From: Labyrinthula sp. Ha
Lineage: Eukaryota; Sar; Bigyra; Labyrinthulida; Labyrinthulaceae
DNA: 64,000 bases
NCBI GenBank assembly: GCA_015227615.1
Contig: JAALGZ010000019.1
Span: forward strand, 496,001 to 560,000
Reading direction: 5' to 3'
The notes beneath the pieces are model-generated. The model worked only from the letters and a program-made list of their open reading frames with translations, was not told the DNA's origin and did not search any database. Position 1 is the stretch's first letter. Every line of letters begins with the position of its first letter. Made by a program: the position numbers and the translations under genes. Of this stretch, positions 32,697 through 43,917 are shown one piece after another.

Positions 32697-33950
32697 ATAT
32701 GGTAATGTCACACTGTGTTTTTCGAACTTCCATGCATTCACTAACTTGGGACTTAGTAAGCTAACCTGCAGTCCCTATTTTCTCATCTAAATGACACGTC
32801 ACTAAGGTCTATAATAAAATATTTCAACTTTGTAACTACTCAAAAAATAATTTTCTTATCCTAGAATAAAAAGTGCTTGGTTCAAGAGTTTTAGTGCGTT
32901 TTATAGAGTTGCCTAGTTCACATTCTCAACGAAGTCACTACAATGTGCCCGGATTCACCACTTAATAGAGCAGTATTAGCTTATATAGTTTGAAATCTAA
33001 TATTCTGAAGTTAGTTTAGCTTTGAAAGGGAGTTAATTGGGACTAGTTCCTTGCCCTCATGCCCAATTAGGTCTTACTACTCTATTTTCTTTATCTATTT
33101 ACTAAACTGCTGTTGTTATCCTTCAATTATCTCCTTGAGCTTTCCATTTGCTCATCTTTTGGTACTCTGCCTTAATTATTGTTTCTTGCATTTTTTTACT
33201 GATATTTTATTTGGTTAGTCGTTGTCCTGCTTCCCATGTACCATTATCGTTAACGACAGGATCCCTGTGCGGTTAACATGCCTGATGTAAAAGCTAAAGA
33301 TATAAATTTTCCTAAGAGTTTATGAATCCACAATTTTCTGGAAATAAATACACTAAAGATTTGATAAGAGATAAGTGAAACATTGCGCGTATTCAGATGA
33401 GCGGCCTTGGGCCTATATATTGTCCAAATGGTTTAGGAATGGTCCAAGTGCGTTCCAGTAAAGGTATTTACCATGTGAAAGCTTTATATGAGGATGGCAA
33501 CTCGATTAATTCGCGTTTTGCTGATTTTCTTGCAATCGTGGGCAAGATTGAGCATATCTCCTAAGTAGTTCTCAAGTAGTCCCAGACCATGGAAATTGTT
33601 CTTCAATTGGTTTTTCAGTTGTTTCTGCATATTTTTCTCCGTTGATGGAACCTATTTTAGTTCCAATGAAGATTTCTATGTCGAGAGATTAGCCATTAAT
33701 GAGTAGGGGTTGTTGACTTAGAGGGAGGGGTCCTATATTGTTAGAACTTTTCCTGCTAGCCTCTGAACTCGGTTGTTCAGTTTGACTGATGTTTCACTTA
33801 ATTTTCGAAGTTGTCTTGGATCATGTTCTTTTCTGATGGAAACTTTGAATGTTTTCAATTGGATTTATGTTGGCTGCTGCTTGAAATTTATATTTCCTGG
33901 TGGCTCTGAAGACTGTTATGCAGAACACTTTTTTGCATTTGACTATGAGC
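32697..33950. other. gene-free stretch
   Basis: No host gene. Between the B55 promoter and the LINE relic; the right part (from about 33400) may include the decayed 3' end of the LINE. Confidence 0.4.
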
Positions 33951-33959
33951 TCGTGTTTA

Positions 33960-36900
33960 TGCTGCTCCTTTAAGGGATGTTGTCTGTTGTTTTGTTCCTT
34001 GGCACAGAGCTAGGTGGTAGGGTACTAAATGAATTTGGATCCAGGTTTAGTTCAAGTCGTACACCAGAATATAATATTTCCACCGTTATTCTGTTGAAGT
34101 GCTGTTGCTGATGTTCGAGAGCCTGAGCGCACCAGCTGTTCGTTATGAAGCATTTTTTTCAGAGTATCATATTCATTCTGGAGCTCTTGGACGATTCCAT
34201 GAACATTCAAGTAGCCTTATTGCAGCTTGGTATTTTTGAGGCAGGTTTCTAAGATCATAACTTTTATTTTTCTGGAGAGCATATATAACTTTTATATCTA
34301 TTCTTTCATCTCTAGGCCAATTAACTAGACTATACAACCCAGATGACACGACAAGTGCTTGTACAAGTTTCGGCTTTGTACCTTTTTAGATTGTTGCTGC
34401 TGAAATGATATCACGATGTTTACCCAGTTTTGCCTCACACATTCTCGTTTCTTAGATAATTCCATTTACCAAGATATCTAACGAGCGAAAGACCATCCCC
34501 AGACACTTATATGCTTTCAGGAGTTCGATGATCTCGCCATTCACTACAAATGGGTTAGCAAATTCCAGTAGTTTACGTTCAATTAACTCCATAGCGCAAG
34601 CTGATGATAAAGTACATTTATGACTGCGGCTATGCATGCCGCCACATAATCTACCCCTACAGTGTGTGTCGTAGCTCACTTGGCGTTTAAAAAACCTTCA
34701 GAGCCCTCGCAGTGGAGCTCTGTTAGATTAATGTCTATATCTCTATCAGGCACATCTTCTTCTATATTATATCCTTCATGTGTTAACAGAATTTTGAAAT
34801 TGATAATATTGATCCGCAGTCCATAGAAATATTCAAGAGCTTGGATTTAGTTAGCGAAGTTGAATATATGCTCATCTGGTGCACACACTATAACTGTGTC
34901 ATCCGCGAATACCGAATAATTAAATGGGGTTCCAGCAATAGATGTATTTGCCAAGCTATTATTCTTTAATTATTTCATTACTGAATTCAAAGTTAGGATG
35001 AAGATTGCTGGTGACAACGAATCTTCTTGCAATGCCCCTCGTCTTAAGTTTATAGACTTTGATAATTTGTTTCCTTCTACTGTTGTTCCTTCTGCTGTGT
35101 TGTACAATTTATTTATTATTTTCCTTGGTTTCAGTGGAACATCGTGTTCTTTCAGAGAAGTTTAGATAAACATATGGCTTAATGAGTCAAAGGGCTTCTA
35201 GAAACCAATGAATAATAGTTTAAGCATTTGGTTGCAGTTACGGCAGTAGTTAATAATACAATGTAAAATTTCTATTTTGGTCACGGTACTGAATTTGGAT
35301 CTAAGCTCTGCGTGATAGGATGGAAGTTTTTATAAGATATGTAATATTATAATTTTGATGATTTTGGTAATCTGTTTGAACGTTGTGCTCAATAGTGGTA
35401 TGGGTATATATCAACTCGGTCGTTCTTACTTCCTTGTTATCTGCATATATAAATAACTTTATCCCTAGAGAGAGTTTTGAGATCCTTTTCTGAGATTGAA
35501 CCAATTCTGAAAATATTCTGCATCTTGTTGATCATAATTTTCTAAATGATTGGTGAAGTTTTTGGGAGCACATATGGAGTGTTGTCTATTCCAGCTACAT
35601 ATTTGTTCTTGAGTTACTTTATTAATTCCATCATTTCTTCTGGTGGTAGGGAGTGAATATCCATAACTTTTAGAGAGTAGACTCAAGAATCCGTATACGG
35701 TATTATTCTATTTGACCTTTTCTAAGCTCTATTTCCCGAGTTGGATGTATTTGTTGCTTTTCCATAAATTACTATACTACTTTTAACCCGGTTCCTACAT
35801 CTACCCTTTTCCCAGCATTATCTTTGATAATTTTCCTTGTAGTTTCCTCTTGGGTTTTAGTATCTATATGAGAAAGTATTATTCCTTGATTCCGTTGCTC
35901 ATGAAAACCGGTTGTATTTTATCCGCAACCTTGTTCAACCAAATGTTCTTGTCACGAACTAATGCTGCCTTCATTTCGTGGGCAAGTTGTTTCTCTCTTT
36001 CTACACAACAACTATGTACTCTCCCCCTTTCTTGGTGACCAGTATTACACTGACCTTTGAATTTTCCGTTTGAGGTATCTGAAGGTTTGATAGTAGAATC
36101 TTTTTTTCAAGGACGTTAGTTACAACAGTAACTAGAGCCTGTTAAGTATTTTCATTCCCAGGTGACTTTTCCAGTTGCCGTTAGATTCTGCTATTAGCTA
36201 AGTGTACCAGGAATGAATATCTGAGAAGTAAGCTGACGTCTTGTTTATCCTGATCAAAATGAATTTGTTTGAGACAGTTGAAATTAAATTTTCTTCAATT
36301 ACTTGATAGTGAAAGTTTGTTCCTCTATGTTGTCCGGTTCGTATATTCTATATCACTTTAAACGATGTAACCAAATGTAAAATTTTTGCTAGAAAAAACT
36401 CGATCTCAGACTTTACCGCATTGGCCCCTTTCTGGTAGTATGTAGCATGTTTCCTTTGCCATTTCCCCAGTCTTAACCTAAAAGACAACAACCTAATATA
36501 CATGTTTCATTGTCTTTTCTACTAGCCTTTTTCCATTTATGTTCGACCTATTGGGAAACAATATCTATTATCAATATCATTTGAATTTCTGCTCTGATGG
36601 ACGTTTAGATTCCCAAAAATGATAGTAAATCTTTCGTTTTGAGCTATAGGTTTTTTAAGGTTAAAGGGAAATTTTTAATGATCGCCCGCGCTCGAACCAG
36701 AGTGTGGGTATAAGAATTCACAAAAATAACCTGAGATATTCCAACAATACATAACACAACTTTAAGGATCCTCTCAATTCGAGCTCGTAATTTAGAACTC
36801 TCTCCCTCTCAACTCCTGGCACGGGAACGTTACTACGCATTCATAACAATTATATGGCTTGGACAAAGACGATTTCCCTGTTCTGCTACTAACGCTCACA

Positions 36901-37040
36901 TGTCTTTGCAGTCTCTTGTAACACTTCTGATTTGATTTCTGCAACAGGAAGACATCTTTCTCGCTGGTGCTTTCGCGAAGAGAGTTTGGTTCATAAGTAC
37001 TAAGGCTACCAACGATGATATTTAGTACTGATATCAAGTG
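33960..37040 (-). mobile_element. decayed non-LTR retrotransposon (LINE), minus strand
   Basis: Reading the minus strand from 37040 downwards: fragments like an APE-type endonuclease (VLNIIVGSLSTYEPNSLRE near 37030, IIFGNLNVHQS near 36620); a linker with KAALVRDKNIWLNKVADKI near 35950; then reverse transcriptase blocks: LLFIGF-KPFDSLSHMF near 35190, RRGALQEDSLSPAIF (35006-35041, cf. GxxQGDxLSP), the catalytic FADD at 34898-34909 in YSVFADDTVIV, a GLRIN block near 34810, and EIIELLKAYKCLGMVF near 34510 (YLG block). Beyond it come LYSLVNWPRDERID-like C-terminal fragments near 34320. Many stops and frameshifts interrupt it (for example stops directly after NSVMK and after HIFNFAN), so it is an old, dead copy. 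Ends and family (Jockey- or RTE-like) are not settled. Confidence 0.72.
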
Positions 37041-38476
37041 TTTTCGAAGAATTACATAGTTCGAGCCTTTGAGGGGGCATGAAAGGTGCTGTTAAATGTG
37101 GAGCTAGATATGTGCATCTTTTGTTTCAAAGTTATTAAGTTATTAGCCATATGTTTGACTAGATACCAAGTTTATATAGAACTCCTTGGGACATAGTTTA
37201 TTTTTTTGACAGAATGTTCAGAAGTCTAAAAAAAAATATAAGAATTCTTCCAGAACTTTTCTATAGCTGTTTAAGAACTCCTAACTAAAAGTTTAAACAG
37301 CCAAAAATGACCTTTGAAATTTTCAATACTTCCAGAACTTTTGGGGTGATTTTTCTCAGTTGGCCAACCATGAATTCTTTCAGCTTGCACCATTAGATAT
37401 GCCCATATAGCTAAGAAAACAGTGGAGCTGACAGTGGATTAAAGGTATAATCACAATGCATGGTTAATCTTAGGACGTATTTATACTATTACCCCAGCTT
37501 TATTGATTCAATTAACAAGGTCTTGAAACTTATCAGCTCTTTCTAGTATCTAAAGTGAATTCCAAACACAACCAAGTAAAAGAAAATTAACATAAATCGC
37601 TCAAATAGATCCAATGGGTAACCGTGAATGGCATCGGCACTTCATAGTGGTCTTAGGTGTGGATTATTGGGAAGTACATTGATTATTATGTCAAGCATCG
37701 GAACATATTTCCTGTGAGTTTAGTGAACTTTAGGTGATACCCGTCTTCTATCTGTATGATACCTTGATTCAGCTAAAGGAATTCTGAACAGCTGATTGCT
37801 GTACTTGTTTCAGAAAGCATTAGATTATATGTTTTTTTCTATTAGTTTGAGGGTAATCTCCATTTTATTTTTTTCTCTGCTGTATATTTTCCCCTTATGG
37901 GGTTCTTGTGTTTCCAGTTCTTTCCTTGATGGAGTTATTAACCATGAATCTTGTTGGCCGACTTTAGTGTACTTTTTTTATTTATTGTGTTCGGTTTTAA
38001 TTATGATTATTAAGTTTACAGTAGATGCTAATTCTAGTTCTGCTCTATGGCTAGCGAGGGCTCTATATATCTTCCACCCCAAACCTTAGCATCTACAACC
38101 CGCAAAAAGTTGTTCAGCTAGCAATATAGCTATGCTTACAGTTTTGCTAAAACCTTTAAGAAAAGGGATCTACCTTCATGAAAACTACAACTTAACTTTT
38201 CTTTCAATTTATTATGACCATTCCGGTGCGGTTGCTGGATTGCCAAAGAACGGCACTATTGCAGAAAACGAGAGGAAGTAGGTAGCTTTTTTAAGACTAA
38301 GATTATCTGCGTTGAAGCTGACTAGGTTAAGTCTTGGCATAACCTCGTTTATAGTTCTTTATATTTCATTAAGAAATGCGTGATGGAGGGTTGCACTGGA
38401 GAGTTGACAACTGGTTACGCCCTCTTCTCATTCCTGAAATATTAAAATTTCTTGTGCACTCTTCGTCCTGGTTGCT
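37041..38476. other. gene-free stretch
   Basis: No supportable gene. The hydrophobic 97-codon frame at 37796-38089 begins with TTG and looks like a T-rich chance frame. The left part may include decayed 5' sequence of the LINE. Confidence 0.4.
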
Positions 38477-38659
38477 ATGAGCTTATCTGAGATTGCTATT
38501 TCTAAGAAAATACCCATCGAGTTTCCTCCAGTCAGCCAACGCAAGAAATCAACTCCATTTTTTAGAATTGTTACTTCTGAAAATTCTCTTCTGGACGAAA
38601 ATGTACTTTATAGTACAGTAAAAGATTTCTACCGTACGGTACTAATGCTTCTACAATAG
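38477..38659 (+). pseudogene. possible N-terminal relic of a Mob-like gene
   Basis: A 60-codon ATG frame. KSTPFFRIVTSENSLLDENV and STVKDFYRTVLMLLQ resemble the N-terminal part of Mob copies 1 and 2 (ATFFRPRLRQNTTYSDLL and NVTDFYEKL). It stops where the Mob GYP region should begin, and no continuation is clear. An 83-codon frame at 38799-39050 follows, with no recognised motif. Short chance similarity cannot be excluded. Confidence 0.3.
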
Positions 38660-39513
38660 GATTCCGGAGAACAGTTTCTTTAATGTGTGACTGCTTTACC
38701 ATATTCCATTTTAGTTCATGAGAATATTTACATTGTGAGTCAAGTTCGGATCTTATTTCATGAATGACCTATTTAGTTCCTCATAGAAATCCTCTTATGT
38801 GTTTAATGAGTTCTACTTTAAAGAAGAAGCACCCATCAAACCCACCTCAAGGGAAACAGATGACAAGTCTGATAGAATAAATTTTCTCTTGCTTTCCATC
38901 TACATCAATGAATGGGGACATTACAAAAATAAAACAAATTCTTGGAAGAGCGGGATTGGCTACATTATGTTCTTTACCATTTCGGTTTTAATTTCCAAAG
39001 ACACACTTAGGTATCGTTACGATCCTTGGCTTGTTTACACTCGCTTATGAACTCCACACATAGACTTTGTCGTTAACCTAAGTCTATCAACGCAATAATA
39101 TTAGAATAACATTGTTGATACTAGTAGCTTTCGAGGATCTAGCTCAAATATCCAAAATGAACTTACCTTAGAATTAATTGCTAGACGCATAACTTGAAAG
39201 TACTAAGTAAAATACAAGAGCACTCATATAATATTTCTATTTTCGTGAAAGCTCTCCAACTTGAATTTAGGAACATAGATTTACTTGAACTTAACAACTA
39301 GAAGTTAAAAAGAATAGTTTTGTGTCGGGATACGGGACACACGGGAAATATTATCGGTAAATGAGATCTCAATATTATCAACACACAGTCATCCCGAAAC
39401 ATACCCACAAAGTGTTCCTATTCCCGGAACCGGTTTGAATTGTTACAATGTATTAACTAAACACATACCCACAAATAAATGTTATAGAAGGAGATATTAT
39501 TGAACAAACCAAA

Positions 39514-40947
39514 ATGAAACCACCAAGTACAAGGAATGAAGGTCAAAACTCACCACCCAAAGTATATATTCCTCAGAGAAGAAGAGCAGAAGAGTATAAG
39601 ACTTCTACACACTACATTCCTTCAATGAACTCAGGAGTTATTAGTCAAACGATAGGCAATCCTAATTTTGATACACAAAGTATTGGAACATTTGGACCAT
39701 ATGAAACAAATCTACCAGGCAAGAGCAATATCTTTGATATTTCTGATATTGATCTTCCAGTACCCAAAAAAAGTCCTTTCCAAGACGACTCTAGAATTTT
39801 CTCAATCCCACAAAAAAAGAAAAAGTTAAGGAAAAAGAATATTGTGATAACCATCGCGATTCTTTTTTTTGCAGCTACTATTGCAATATATATATTATTT
39901 CAAGAGAAAAAGTCTGACAATACAGAAATTGAAGAGGAAATTATAACAGATGTTCCAGCAGAGCTACTTGAAGCATGCCAGGGAATCGAAGCAGAAGGAA
40001 ATGCATTTCGAATGTCAAAAGAACTTTCTCTATCAGATTCTGGAGTTTCTTTAACTATTTCTAATGTTGATCTCAGCTGCTTGCCAAAGAATTCTCTTCG
40101 TGCCTTCTTGGATGATAGTCCTAATTTGAACACCTTGATTTTCATTTCTTCAAATATTACGGTAATTGATACAGATGTGTTTGATCTGGGAATTAGTGCA
40201 CCAATTGCTTCTCTTCAATTTACCGATTGTAATATAGATTATATTCGAGATCAAACCGAGAGAATGTCAACTGTTTTCTTCGAGAACACAAGAGTAGGAA
40301 TCTTTCCAAGAAAGTTTCCAATTTCAGGATTAGGGTTCTCAAGAACTCCAGATGTGCAGATCACTGAAAATTTAATTTCTTTTCTTACTGAAAAGACTAA
40401 TTCATTCTCGACAATTATTTTTGACAATTTCTTTGATGACAAAAAGATTATCGAATTTCGTGACATCCTAAACGAATCTGGCGGGAAAGTTAGTTTTAAC
40501 AATACATTACTCACTATTCAAGGATTTCTTTTTAGTTCAAACAGTTTTTCAACTCTCCCAGAAGGATTATTCACCGCAGAAAACGTTGATTTTGGTAATG
40601 ATGTTGTAGCCATTGCGTTTGGACTAAGTGATGAATTTGAGTCTGTAGAAGAAGGAGCGATTCAGCCACAAAATGGGAAAAAATATTTACTTAGTTTCGG
40701 CGGTTGCTCGAAATTTTCAAATGAAGCTCTTGAAACTATTGTTAATGAACTGGATGTCCAAGCATTGATTTTAGAAGGAACTGCCATAAACGATCTAAGT
40801 GGAATAGATTTCACTGCTTTCTCAGATTTTCAACTATTGAATGTTGAAAATACTGAAGTAGCACCTCTTTGCAGTGAAGAGGATGCGTTTAGAGAGAGTT
40901 TGGGCTTGTCAACTGAAGTTGATATCAATGGCTGTCTTGAAGAATAA
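39514..40947 (+). CDS. type II single-pass membrane protein with leucine-rich-like ectodomain, copy A
   Basis: 477 residues, single exon. Cytoplasmic N-terminus of about 108 residues, polar and Ser/Pro-rich, with a conserved block KSNIFDISDIDLPVPKK. A basic stop (KKKKLRKK) precedes one membrane span (IVITIAILFFAATIAIYILF, about 110-129). The rest is an acidic extracellular or lumenal domain with four cysteines and LRR-like strands (LNTLIFISSNITVIDTDVFDLG, LTIQGFLFSSNSFSTLPEGLF, LNVENTEVAPL). No signal peptide: orientation follows the positive-inside rule. I recognise no specific family; an LRR receptor-like surface protein is the best description. Its paralogue in the other arm (53164-54609) shares about 45% of the N-terminus but close to 90% of the C-terminal 110 residues. 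Confidence 0.75.
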   Translation: MKPPSTRNEGQNSPPKVYIPQRRRAEEYKTSTHYIPSMNSGVISQTIGNPNFDTQSIGTFGPYETNLPGKSNIFDISDIDLPVPKKSPFQDDSRIFSIPQKKKKLRKKNIVITIAILFFAATIAIYILFQEKKSDNTEIEEEIITDVPAELLEACQGIEAEGNAFRMSKELSLSDSGVSLTISNVDLSCLPKNSLRAFLDDSPNLNTLIFISSNITVIDTDVFDLGISAPIASLQFTDCNIDYIRDQTERMSTVFFENTRVGIFPRKFPISGLGFSRTPDVQITENLISFLTEKTNSFSTIIFDNFFDDKKIIEFRDILNESGGKVSFNNTLLTIQGFLFSSNSFSTLPEGLFTAENVDFGNDVVAIAFGLSDEFESVEEGAIQPQNGKKYLLSFGGCSKFSNEALETIVNELDVQALILEGTAINDLSGIDFTAFSDFQLLNVENTEVAPLCSEEDAFRESLGLSTEVDINGCLEE

Positions 40948-41049
40948 GATTCAATTGTTGATATATTAAACGGCTATATGAGGAAAAGCTTGGTGTGAGC
41001 CGTTAAATTGAATACTAATAAAAAGGGCTACAAAAATAAATTAATTTGC

Positions 41050-41532
41050 TTAAGCTTCAGACTTAGCAATGTATTTATCTAACCCTTCTTTGGCACCTTT
41101 CTGTACTTTAGTCTTAAAGAAATCAAAACCTCCTAAAAGTTTTCCTGCAAAGCCCAGTGCTTGTCTTGCCCAAGCTTTAAAGTCAAAACTATCTATGTGC
41201 TCTGTTATTTTCCCTTCCTCATCAAACTTAAATGTAGCGTTAACTACATTGTGTACCTTGTTTCCTTGGAAAAGATAATCTGCTTCCCAAAGAGCACTAC
41301 CTTCTGTTTCTGTTGCAGTGACTTCACTAAACTTAACTTTGAATTCTTTTGCCCGGAAAGTCAACATTGTCCACATAGAAGTCACCTCTTTAAAACTCAA
41401 GTTAGAAAAAATAGCGTCACTAAACACCACACTTTCCGCGTAATGTTTTCCCGTAGCTTCTCCATCTAGCTTTGAAAATGCTGTGTAAAATGCGTTGATA
41501 GTTGCTTTGTTCTGTTCAGCTTTGTCACTCAT
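41050..41532 (-). CDS. SnoaL/NTF2-like fold protein, copy A
   Basis: 160 residues. The N-terminal helix (KATINAFYTAFSKLDGEATGKHYAESVVFSD) followed by alternating strands and FKFDEEGKITEHIDSFDFKAWARQALG is the pattern of SnoaL-like / DUF4440-type polyketide cyclase or ketosteroid-isomerase relatives. The fold is a cone-shaped pocket for small hydrophobic ligands; no specific reaction can be assigned. Family genes are often bacterial, so ancient transfer is possible but untested. It converges on the LRR-like gene with about 100 bp between stops. The duplicate at 52579-53061 differs by about 9 bases in 483, giving four amino-acid changes. Confidence 0.8.
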   Translation of the reverse strand: MSDKAEQNKATINAFYTAFSKLDGEATGKHYAESVVFSDAIFSNLSFKEVTSMWTMLTFRAKEFKVKFSEVTATETEGSALWEADYLFQGNKVHNVVNATFKFDEEGKITEHIDSFDFKAWARQALGFAGKLLGGFDFFKTKVQKGAKEGLDKYIAKSEA

Positions 41533-42009
41533 TGATTACCTTTTCACTCAATTCCTCTTGTGTTGTGTATCCTTCTCATTCCTCAACTTCTGTAAGGAAC
41601 CTTTTTACCAAAACTCCATATTAGCACGCTTTTCCAAATTATCGGAGAGAAAGATATCTTCTTTTTTTTAACCCGAAACTTCCTTTTCGTAGTATTCAAA
41701 CGGGGACAAAAAAAGAGTTAATATTACATTAACGGTATAATTGAGATTCTGTATATCCAGAAATCTTCACTAACGTTTAACTCTTGGGAAGATATCGTAT
41801 AACTCCCCGGTTTTTGTACTAATATACCAAAATCTAATCAAGTCATTGTACTTCTATTGTTTATGTTATATAAAGAGTTTCTACTTAGTGTTTATGTATT
41901 TTCATTATTAAGCGGATAAAAGCCTTTCTTTGCTTGCAGTTTACGTCGAGGTAAATGTCCGTTGAGTGAAATGTTTCGCTTTAAACATAAAGAATAAAAA
42001 AATATTTGA
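41533..42009. other. divergent promoter region, arm A
   Basis: Shared upstream region of the SnoaL-like gene (-) and the 5'-nucleotidase (+). It shows little similarity to its mirror region 52110-52578, in contrast to the near-identical SnoaL coding sequences. Confidence 0.5.
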
Positions 42010-43917
42010 ATGAAGTTAAAAAGTGTTGTGTTTGGTGTGCTGACTTCTTTCTTTTCATTGAGGGCTAATGCTCAGGACCTGGACTTTACTATTTTGCATA
42101 TTAATGACATGCACGCACGAGTTCGTGGTATGGTTGGCACTGGAGGCTGCTCTACTACTCAATTAGAAGCCGGGGAGTGTGATGGAGGTTGGAGTAAGTT
42201 ATTGACCGCTGCCAAAGATTTTGTAGCACAGAGCGAGAATCCTGTAATTTTTATTGATAATGGAGATCAATTTGCTGGTACCATCTGGTCCAGTTTTTAC
42301 AGAGGCGTTGAAGCGTATACATTCAAGAACATCCTGTGTGAAGAAGCCGGTTTTTTTCTCTGCCTTTCAGGAGTAGGAAATCATGAATTTGATTTTGGGT
42401 ATGAGCCTGTGTACACTTACGTCAATTCTTCCAATCACCAGTACATTAACTCTAACATTGTTGACACTTGCGCAGAAAATTCGCAAGGAACGCATGAGGC
42501 TAGTGGAATAGGAAATCTTCTAGCTGACTCCCTAGTGGTAGAAATTTCAGGAACTTCAGTTGCTTTTGTTGGTTATGTTACCCCAGAAACTCCGAGCATA
42601 TCATCCCCTCCTGATTGCCTACTGTTCTTGGATGAAGAAGAAGCACTTGAGCCTATCTTAGGAAACCTTGCATCTGATGGAGTTGAAGTGGTAATCGTAA
42701 TTGGACATTCGGGAGTTATTAAAGACCTTGAAATTTCCTCGAGGTTTGAGTCGGATATCGATCTAATTGTAGGTGGTCATAGCCATACTTTCTTGTGGAA
42801 TGAAGCTGAACAAGGTGCTGTTCCAGCACAGGGGAGACCTTACACTGATGATGCTGGTGATGTAAGTGGAATTAGACAAGATACTCCTACAGGTTTGTAT
42901 CCTATCTTTGCTGATGGCTCCAATGTTCCTGTTGTTCAGGCTTACTTTGGTGGAAGGTATTTGGGAGCTGTTTCATTGAGCTTTTCAAATGGAAACCTCA
43001 CTAACTTTACGCGGGGAGCAATTATTATGGCTGACTCAAGATCAAGGGTAGCTGATCAAACCACTTCTTTTGTTGTTGATGCGGATATGGAAGTCGCCAT
43101 CAAGGATCTTCAGGGTCCATTGAATGTCTTTGCCCAGACTCCTGTAGGTAATGTTTCTGTCACCTTTGATGACAGTGTTAATGCAGGAAGGAGGATCATA
43201 GTACAGGAAATGCCACTTGGAAATGTTTGTTGTGATGCTATGCTTGCATCAATCAATTCAAAGTCTGAGGGGAATGCCGACATTTGCATGCAAAATGGAG
43301 GTGGAATTAGAGCGGCGATTGAAGCAGGAAACGTGACTTTTGAAGATGTTATCACTGTCTTTCCTTTTGGTAATGTTCTCTCTGTACTCCAGTTTACTGG
43401 AGAAAGAGTTCATGCGGCATTAGAGCATAGCTTTGCAAGAGTTGGAACCTTTAGTGGGGAGTTCATGCAGTTTAGTACTGGTTTTCAAGTATATTATGAT
43501 CCACTTGCCGAAGCTGGCTCTAGAGTTATCAATGTATCTCTTAATGGATTACCTATTCTAAACGATAGTTCTAGGACTTATGATGTTGTGACAAATAGTT
43601 ACATTGCAGGAGGAGGTGATGGTTACAACGAGATTTTTACGGATGCTCCTGTTATTTTGCAACTTGGTGATCCACAGGAAGATGCACTTGCTGATTACAT
43701 TGAACAGAATCCAGGTTTATGCCAGGAATTAGATGGAAGAATTATTCCGATACAAAACCCTGTAGATGTTGAGGGAAATGTGATTGATGTCTTAAGTGTG
43801 CAGTTTCCTTCTTGTGAGTCTGATGCAAGTAGTGCGATGTCTAGTTTTAATCCATCTACGAGTGTGCTTATGCTTTTGAATGTTGTTCTGCTTAACTTTT
43901 TGGTACCAGCGATTTAA
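42010..43917 (+). CDS. secreted, probably GPI-anchored 5'-nucleotidase, single unit
   Basis: 635 residues. A signal peptide (1 to about 22, ending RANAQ) leads directly into the metallophosphatase domain: ILHINDMHAR (D-x-H metal site), IDNGDQFAGT, GVGNHEFDFG, VIGHSGV and LIVGGHSHTFL. The substrate domain follows: LGNVCCDAM, QNGGGIRAAIEAG, VFPFGNVLSVL and GGGDGYNEIF. The last about 35 residues end in a hydrophobic tail (LMLLNVVLLNFLVPAI) after a Ser/Asn-rich stretch, as in GPI-anchored ecto-5'-nucleotidases (CD73/UshA family). It hydrolyses extracellular nucleoside monophosphates to nucleosides, a purine-salvage role. Single exon. The mirror copy (48432-52109) carries two such units; this gene resembles its first unit. 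Confidence 0.93.
   Translation: MKLKSVVFGVLTSFFSLRANAQDLDFTILHINDMHARVRGMVGTGGCSTTQLEAGECDGGWSKLLTAAKDFVAQSENPVIFIDNGDQFAGTIWSSFYRGVEAYTFKNILCEEAGFFLCLSGVGNHEFDFGYEPVYTYVNSSNHQYINSNIVDTCAENSQGTHEASGIGNLLADSLVVEISGTSVAFVGYVTPETPSISSPPDCLLFLDEEEALEPILGNLASDGVEVVIVIGHSGVIKDLEISSRFESDIDLIVGGHSHTFLWNEAEQGAVPAQGRPYTDDAGDVSGIRQDTPTGLYPIFADGSNVPVVQAYFGGRYLGAVSLSFSNGNLTNFTRGAIIMADSRSRVADQTTSFVVDADMEVAIKDLQGPLNVFAQTPVGNVSVTFDDSVNAGRRIIVQEMPLGNVCCDAMLASINSKSEGNADICMQNGGGIRAAIEAGNVTFEDVITVFPFGNVLSVLQFTGERVHAALEHSFARVGTFSGEFMQFSTGFQVYYDPLAEAGSRVINVSLNGLPILNDSSRTYDVVTNSYIAGGGDGYNEIFTDAPVILQLGDPQEDALADYIEQNPGLCQELDGRIIPIQNPVDVEGNVIDVLSVQFPSCESDASSAMSSFNPSTSVLMLLNVVLLNFLVPAI

Larger units (their letters stand above)
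39400..43917 (+). repeat. left arm of a three-gene inverted duplication
   Basis: Contains the membrane LRR-like gene (+), the SnoaL-like gene (-) and the single-unit 5'-nucleotidase (+). It mirrors 48432-54730 in reverse. Homology begins upstream of the LRR gene with ACATACCCACAAA-TGTTC-TATTCCCGGAA (about 39402-39432). Divergence varies along the arm, being lowest at the SnoaL gene. Confidence 0.9.

Noticed and set aside
32511-32741. Independent 76-codon minus-strand gene
   Set aside because: It is exon 1 of the PP2A B55 gene, read through into the first intron.
37796-38089. Hydrophobic 97-codon plus-strand frame as a membrane protein
   Set aside because: Starts with TTG in T-rich DNA and lacks charged flanks or conserved features.
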